Shown one piece after another: positions 31,499 to 35,258 of a stretch of DNA of 35,258 nucleotides. The position numbers and the translations under genes are program-made. This DNA is from Deltaproteobacteria bacterium (GTDB lineage Bacteria > Myxococcota_A > Polyangia > Polyangiales > Houyiibacteriaceae): the NCBI GenBank assembly GCA_004283055.1, contig SHLP01000026.1:1-35258 (forward strand), given 5' to 3'. Each line of letters starts with the position of its first letter. The first letter of the stretch is position 1. The notes beneath the pieces were generated by a model. It ran no database searches. It saw only the letters and a program-made list of their open reading frames with translations, and was not told the origin of the DNA.

Positions 31499-33589
31499 TT
31501 ACCTCGGGGTTTGTTCTGCGACGAGGACGACGGTCGAGTAGGGCTGAACGACGTGTTCACTTCCGACTACAATCTCCGCGTCGTCAGGGTGGGTGAAGTC
31601 GTGAGGGGACTCCCGGTGCGTGTCGATCAAGCGGCGCCACTGGCGCGGCTCGCCTTCGCGAAGGAAGGGAAGCTCGAAGGTCAACGGCTCCGAGTAGGCG
31701 TTGAACATGAAGTGCCAGCCGTACTGAAAAACGTCTACGGAAAAGGCCAAGCTCCGCGAGTGTGGCGCGAGGTCGGGTTTGTCGAGCTCAACGCCGTGCC
31801 AGTGCACCGGAACCGCACGGAGCAAGGCCGAAAGGGTCAAGCCCGGCACCTCAAAGGCGACGCTCAAGCGAAGATGGATCAGCTCTTTTACGAAACGATG
31901 AAGGCCGGCGTGCTTCTCGAGCAGGCTCCAGTCGAACCAGGTGAGCTCGCTGTCGTGACAGTAGGGGTTGTTGTTGCCGCGCTGAGTCCGGCGCGCTTCA
32001 TCGCCCATCAGCAGCATCGGAACACCCAAAGACAACAGGTTGGTGGTGAAGAAGTTCTTGATTTGCTGGTTGCGGAGCTGCTCGATCGCGGGATCATCTG
32101 ACGGACCTTCGACGCCGCAGTTCCAGCTCAAGTTGTAGTCTGAGCCGTCTCGGTTCCCTTCTTGGTTCTCCGAATTGTGCTTCTCGTTGTAAGAGACGAG
32201 ATCGTTGAGCGTGAAGCCGTCGTGGCAGGTGACGAAATTGATGCTCTGCTCGGCTTCGCGCCCCTGGCCTCCGTAGATATCCGGGCTGGCCAGAAAGCGT
32301 GCCGCCAGCTTCTCGACGTGCCCCTCGTCTCCACGGAAGAAGCCGCGCACGTCGTCGCGGAACTTGCCGTTCCATTCCTTCCAGTGGTCGCCGAAGAAAC
32401 TGCCGACCTGATAAAGGCCAGAAGCGTCCCAGGCTTCGGCGATGAGCTTGGTCCCGCTCAGGACAGGGTCGGTTTCGATGTCCCAGAGCACCGGAGGATT
32501 CGCCTCGACTTCGCCTTCAGTGTCACGCGCAAGGATGGACGCCAGGTCAAAACGAAAGCCATCCACATGCATTTCCGTCACCCAATGGCGCAAACTGTCG
32601 AGAATGAGGCGCCGCACGACCGCGTGGTTGGCGTTGAGCGTATTCCCGGTGCCGCTGTAGTTCGCGTAGCGCGCCCGGTTCTCTCGTTCGAGACTGTAGT
32701 AGATACGGTTGTCTAGACCCTTGAATGAAAGGGTTGCGCCGTCTTCTCCGGCCTCGGCCGTGTGGTTGTAGACCACGTCGAGAATGACCTCGATGCCGGC
32801 GCGGTGAAGCGCCTTCACCATGTCTCGGAACTCGTCCAGGATCTCCAGCGGCTGCCGGCAGGATGCATATTGGTAGTGCGGCGCGAAAAAAGAGATCGGG
32901 TTGTAGCCCCAGTAGTTGCTGAGCCCGGGCGGTGCTTCCTGTGGGTCGAACAGGAACACGGGCAAGAGCTCGACCGCGGTTACGCCGAGGTCGGTCAAGT
33001 ACGGGATCTTCTCGATGAGCCCTGCGTAGGTACCCCGCTTGTGCGCTGAAACCGACGAGCTCGGATGTCGTGTGAACCCGCGGACATGCATCTCGTAGAT
33101 GACCGTCTTGGCAAAGGAGTGCGCCGGGGCGATATCCCCCTCCCAGTCATACGTACTGAGGTCAGCGACCACGCTCTTCATCGCCGTCGCCGCCGTATCG
33201 CCCGGGCGGCGCGCGGCCTCGCGATCGTAACCTCTCGGAACGGCGACGGCACGACCATAGGGATCGAGCAAGACTTTCTCGCGATCGTAGCGGAGACCTT
33301 CCTCGGGTGCGTGCCGACCCTCGGCGCGATACGCATACAGTTGACCGGGGCGGAGACCCGGAACGAAGGCATGCCAGTAGTGAAATGTTCGATGGTTTCG
33401 CGACGGGTCGAGCCGGATGACGCGCGACGGCCGGGCGTCGTCGGGGCCGTCGAAGAGAAGAAGCTCGAGCGCTTCGCAATGCTTCGAATAGATGCTGAAG
33501 TTGACGCCACCGTCTCGAAGCGTCGCGCCCAGCGGATAGCTTTGTCCGTTTTCGATCATCGATGGAGCCCGCCTGGGTTTATATCTCAT
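31499..33589 (-). CDS. glgX: glycogen debranching enzyme (isoamylase-type)
   Basis: A ~696-residue GH13 debranching enzyme of the GlgX/TreX group, cleaving alpha-1,6 branches in glycogen before phosphorolysis. The CBM48-type N-terminus is YPLGATLRDGGVNFSIYSKH. GH13 motifs are intact: DVVYNHTAE, DGFRFDLASIL (nucleophile Asp), LIAEAWD (acid/base Glu) and FVTCHDGFTLNDLVSY. The ATG at 33589 is preceded by AGAGAG 5 bases away; an ATG at 33559 is an alternative. A longer reading frame upstream lacks homology and runs into the TRAP gene, so it is rejected. malQ starts 2 bp downstream. Confidence 0.96.
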   Translation of the reverse strand: MRYKPRRAPSMIENGQSYPLGATLRDGGVNFSIYSKHCEALELLLFDGPDDARPSRVIRLDPSRNHRTFHYWHAFVPGLRPGQLYAYRAEGRHAPEEGLRYDREKVLLDPYGRAVAVPRGYDREAARRPGDTAATAMKSVVADLSTYDWEGDIAPAHSFAKTVIYEMHVRGFTRHPSSSVSAHKRGTYAGLIEKIPYLTDLGVTAVELLPVFLFDPQEAPPGLSNYWGYNPISFFAPHYQYASCRQPLEILDEFRDMVKALHRAGIEVILDVVYNHTAEAGEDGATLSFKGLDNRIYYSLERENRARYANYSGTGNTLNANHAVVRRLILDSLRHWVTEMHVDGFRFDLASILARDTEGEVEANPPVLWDIETDPVLSGTKLIAEAWDASGLYQVGSFFGDHWKEWNGKFRDDVRGFFRGDEGHVEKLAARFLASPDIYGGQGREAEQSINFVTCHDGFTLNDLVSYNEKHNSENQEGNRDGSDYNLSWNCGVEGPSDDPAIEQLRNQQIKNFFTTNLLSLGVPMLLMGDEARRTQRGNNNPYCHDSELTWFDWSLLEKHAGLHRFVKELIHLRLSVAFEVPGLTLSALLRAVPVHWHGVELDKPDLAPHSRSLAFSVDVFQYGWHFMFNAYSEPLTFELPFLREGEPRQWRRLIDTHRESPHDFTHPDDAEIVVGSEHVVQPYSTVVLVAEQTPR

Positions 33590-33678
33590 GGCAACTCTCT
33601 GGAGACACTTTTGCGTTCCGGACCGGGATGCTGTTCGATGCGTCGAATGTGCTTCGCGAGAGGATCGAATCGCCGCCT

Positions 33679-34701
33679 CTACGGCGTCTGTGGGCTCTCC
33701 GCGACGATTCTTTCGACTGCATCGAGCAGGCTCTTGCTGTAAACGCGGCCAGCGAGGCTTTCTCTGGCCTTCTTTGCAACGGCGTCCCACTCCGCTTGGT
33801 AAGGCGAGGTGTCTACTTCGATCATGCCGCGAGCAACGAGCGACGCGTAGGCCCTTGCGTCGTCACGCCGCACGAGGGCATCGTTCGCCTTGGACGCGCG
33901 CACGCTGGTCGAGAGCAGGACTTTCTGATCGCTCTCAGAAAGCTCATCAAACTTCTCCTGTGTGACAATTCCTCCACCGACCATGATGTTGAAGTTGTCC
34001 TTCGCCATGTACTTGAGGCGCGTGTACCACTGCAGCGCGACCGCCGCGAGGGCGGAGGCGGGAACCGTGTCGACCATGCGGGTCTGCAGTCCTCCGTAGA
34101 CCTCGGGAAGGCCCATCCGAACGGCGTTGGCGCCAATCACGCTGATGAACTCTGCGAACACTGGATCATCCTTCCAGGCCCAGGGCCGGAAGCTCTTGAG
34201 GTCGTTCGGTCGAGCGAACGCGTTCGCCGAAAAGATCCGGTTTTTGCCTGCCTCACCCCAGTTTAGAAGCACGAAGCCTGCGTCCTTGAACATCTTGGCG
34301 AAACGGTCGTTGAGCTCGGTCCGTGCGCGCGTGAGCTGCGCGTATTCGGTGAGCAAGCCCGGCGCCGTGAGAACCAAGACCGGGCGCGCAACCATCCCGA
34401 GCCCCGTTGTTGAAATTCCTGCACCGTCCATTTGTCCGGCCCGCATCTTTCGGATGAAGTCGCGTTCGTCACCCTGGCTGCCTCCGGAGTAGAAGCGGAG
34501 CTCGACGCGATTGTCGGTCTCTTTCTTGACGCTTCGATTCCACGCCTTCGAGATTTTCATGAAGCCTGAGCCGGCGGGCGCGAGAGAGGCGAACCGGATG
34601 ATGATGGGCCCTGCGGCGCTGGCCTGCGGAGCCGAGACGGCGCCCGGCACCATGAAGGCGCTCGCGGCGAGCAAGAAGATAAAGGAGGAGCGGGTCTTCA
34701 T
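33679..34701 (-). CDS. TRAP transporter solute-binding protein (DctP family)
   Basis: A 340-residue periplasmic binding protein of the DctP family. The Sec signal peptide ends near SAPQASA (about residue 29). The mature protein shows IIIRFASLAPAGSGFMKISK, ELRFYSGGSQGDERDFIRKM and the helical C-terminal half with MVDTVPASALAAVALQWYTR. Such proteins deliver organic acids or similar solutes to a DctQ/DctM permease. No permease gene is adjacent: downstream lies glgX and upstream a divergent gene. It is therefore an orphan in this window. No Shine-Dalgarno is seen before the ATG. The ligand is unknown. Confidence 0.92.
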   Translation of the reverse strand: MKTRSSFIFLLAASAFMVPGAVSAPQASAAGPIIIRFASLAPAGSGFMKISKAWNRSVKKETDNRVELRFYSGGSQGDERDFIRKMRAGQMDGAGISTTGLGMVARPVLVLTAPGLLTEYAQLTRARTELNDRFAKMFKDAGFVLLNWGEAGKNRIFSANAFARPNDLKSFRPWAWKDDPVFAEFISVIGANAVRMGLPEVYGGLQTRMVDTVPASALAAVALQWYTRLKYMAKDNFNIMVGGGIVTQEKFDELSESDQKVLLSTSVRASKANDALVRRDDARAYASLVARGMIEVDTSPYQAEWDAVAKKARESLAGRVYSKSLLDAVERIVAESPQTP

Positions 34702-34779
34702 ATTTCAGTCGATACAAGCTTCGGAGGGCATTGCCAAGCAGCCGCCTGGGACGATACTCGATTCTGCGGAGGGAAAACG

Positions 34780-35258
34780 ATGAGCAATGAGGTCAACGTC
34801 GAGCGGCTCGCGGCGCTTTTCAAGCAGACCGGTGAAGCCCACCACCAGGCGTTTCTGCAAACCAACGGCGAGGATCCGGAGTGGCCGCTCTGGTACGCGG
34901 AGTATCTCCAGGATCGCTTGACGCCCTTCTTGGCAGCCCCGCTGACCAGGAGTCGGCTGGTGTTTTGTCTAATCGGGGCCGAAGACGAGCACCGAGCCAC
35001 GAAATCCGAGACGCCGTGGCCCGACTACTACGCGCGCCGCTTCATCGAATGCCTCGGTCCCGCGCAGAAACCGGAGAAGGACGCGTTGTCGCTCTACTAT
35101 TTCGACGGCTGTCCGTTTTGCGTTCGAGTGCACCGCGCGATCGACGCGCTTGGCCTCGAAGTCGAGCTTCGCAACATCTACACCGATCCTGCCCACCTCG
35201 CGGAGCTCCGCGAGCTCATCGGTGGCTCCCCAGGGGAGCTCACCCATGATGTCCTCCT
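34780..35258 (+). CDS. protein with unknown N-domain and glutaredoxin-like domain, partial
   Basis: The first 159 codons lie in the window and the gene runs off the right edge. Residues ~1-95 form a small domain common as a stand-alone hypothetical protein, with HHQAFLQTNGEDPEWPLWYA and a later WPDYYARRFIECLG. From residue ~104 a glutaredoxin/thioredoxin-like fold begins, LSLYYFDGCPFCVRVHRAID, with the redox motif CPFC at 111-114. The end in view (ELIGGSPGELTHDVL) does not show the usual TVP motif of glutaredoxins, so the fold is incomplete or divergent. GGAGGG (34768-34773) lies 6 bases before the ATG. It is divergent from the TRAP gene. Confidence 0.82.
   Translation, partial: MSNEVNVERLAALFKQTGEAHHQAFLQTNGEDPEWPLWYAEYLQDRLTPFLAAPLTRSRLVFCLIGAEDEHRATKSETPWPDYYARRFIECLGPAQKPEKDALSLYYFDGCPFCVRVHRAIDALGLEVELRNIYTDPAHLAELRELIGGSPGELTHDVL

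Noticed and set aside
33590-33790. In-frame upstream extension of glgX.
   Set aside because: The extra residues show no similarity to the family, and the region overlaps the end of the TRAP gene.
35200-35258. Possible frameshift near the right edge in the glutaredoxin-like domain.
   Set aside because: The expected TVP motif does not appear clearly in any of the three frames, so a frameshift cannot be supported from the bases in view.
1-35258. Search by eye for CRISPR arrays, tRNA/rRNA genes, transposases, integrases, restriction or anti-phage genes.
   Set aside because: Nothing recognisable was found; covariance-model searches were not possible, so small RNAs may be missed.

Overview
The window is GC-rich, gene-dense bacterial chromosome. 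No rRNA, tRNA, CRISPR array, insertion sequence or phage gene is visible, and no stretch over about 160 bp lacks a gene. The gene content suggests a Myxococcota or deltaproteobacteria-like Gram-negative: a Ser/Thr kinase fused to AAA ATPase and TPRs, a GspE-N/HD/receiver/DUF4388 fusion, many lipoproteins with a lipobox, multiheme lipocytochromes and an MlaE permease. This lineage call is an inference from gene families; no marker gene was compared.

Layout. 1-3267: a partial MaoC dehydratase, a DUF502 membrane protein, an EamA/DMT transporter, a membrane-anchored unknown and a chlorite-dismutase/HemQ-like protein. 3274-8166: aroC, then a probable four-gene leftward operon (lipoprotein, mlaE, pentaheme TPR lipocytochrome, small tail-anchored protein). 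8291-13376: two large signalling proteins. 13386-17321: a lipoprotein, tsaD and priA, closely packed. 17442-19172: a 3-ketosteroid dehydrogenase-like flavoprotein, with a KstR-type palindrome in its promoter and a possible remnant of an F420/Ddn-type nitroreductase at its 3' side. 19330-21350: def, fmt and a PduO-type cobalamin adenosyltransferase in one operon. 21347-26672: a PlsC-like acyltransferase, a pair of palindromes, an octaheme HEAT/TPR cytochrome, a small membrane protein and a lipoprotein with octapeptide repeats. 26712-33589: glycogen/maltodextrin breakdown genes (glgX, malQ, glgP) with a lipoprotein gene between malQ and glgP. 33679-35258: an orphan TRAP solute-binding protein and a partial protein with a glutaredoxin-like domain.

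How they fit together. Most of the window is housekeeping: the shikimate pathway, tRNA t6A modification, replication restart, N-formylmethionine handling, B12 activation and glycogen use. Accessory interest lies in the degenerate HD-GYP/pseudo-receiver protein, the two TPR lipocytochromes, the steroid-type enzyme with its operator, the orphan mlaE operon and the Cld-like protein. I see no clearly new multi-gene system. The strongest leads are the KstR-like operator and the HD-GYP/receiver fusion that lacks its key residues.
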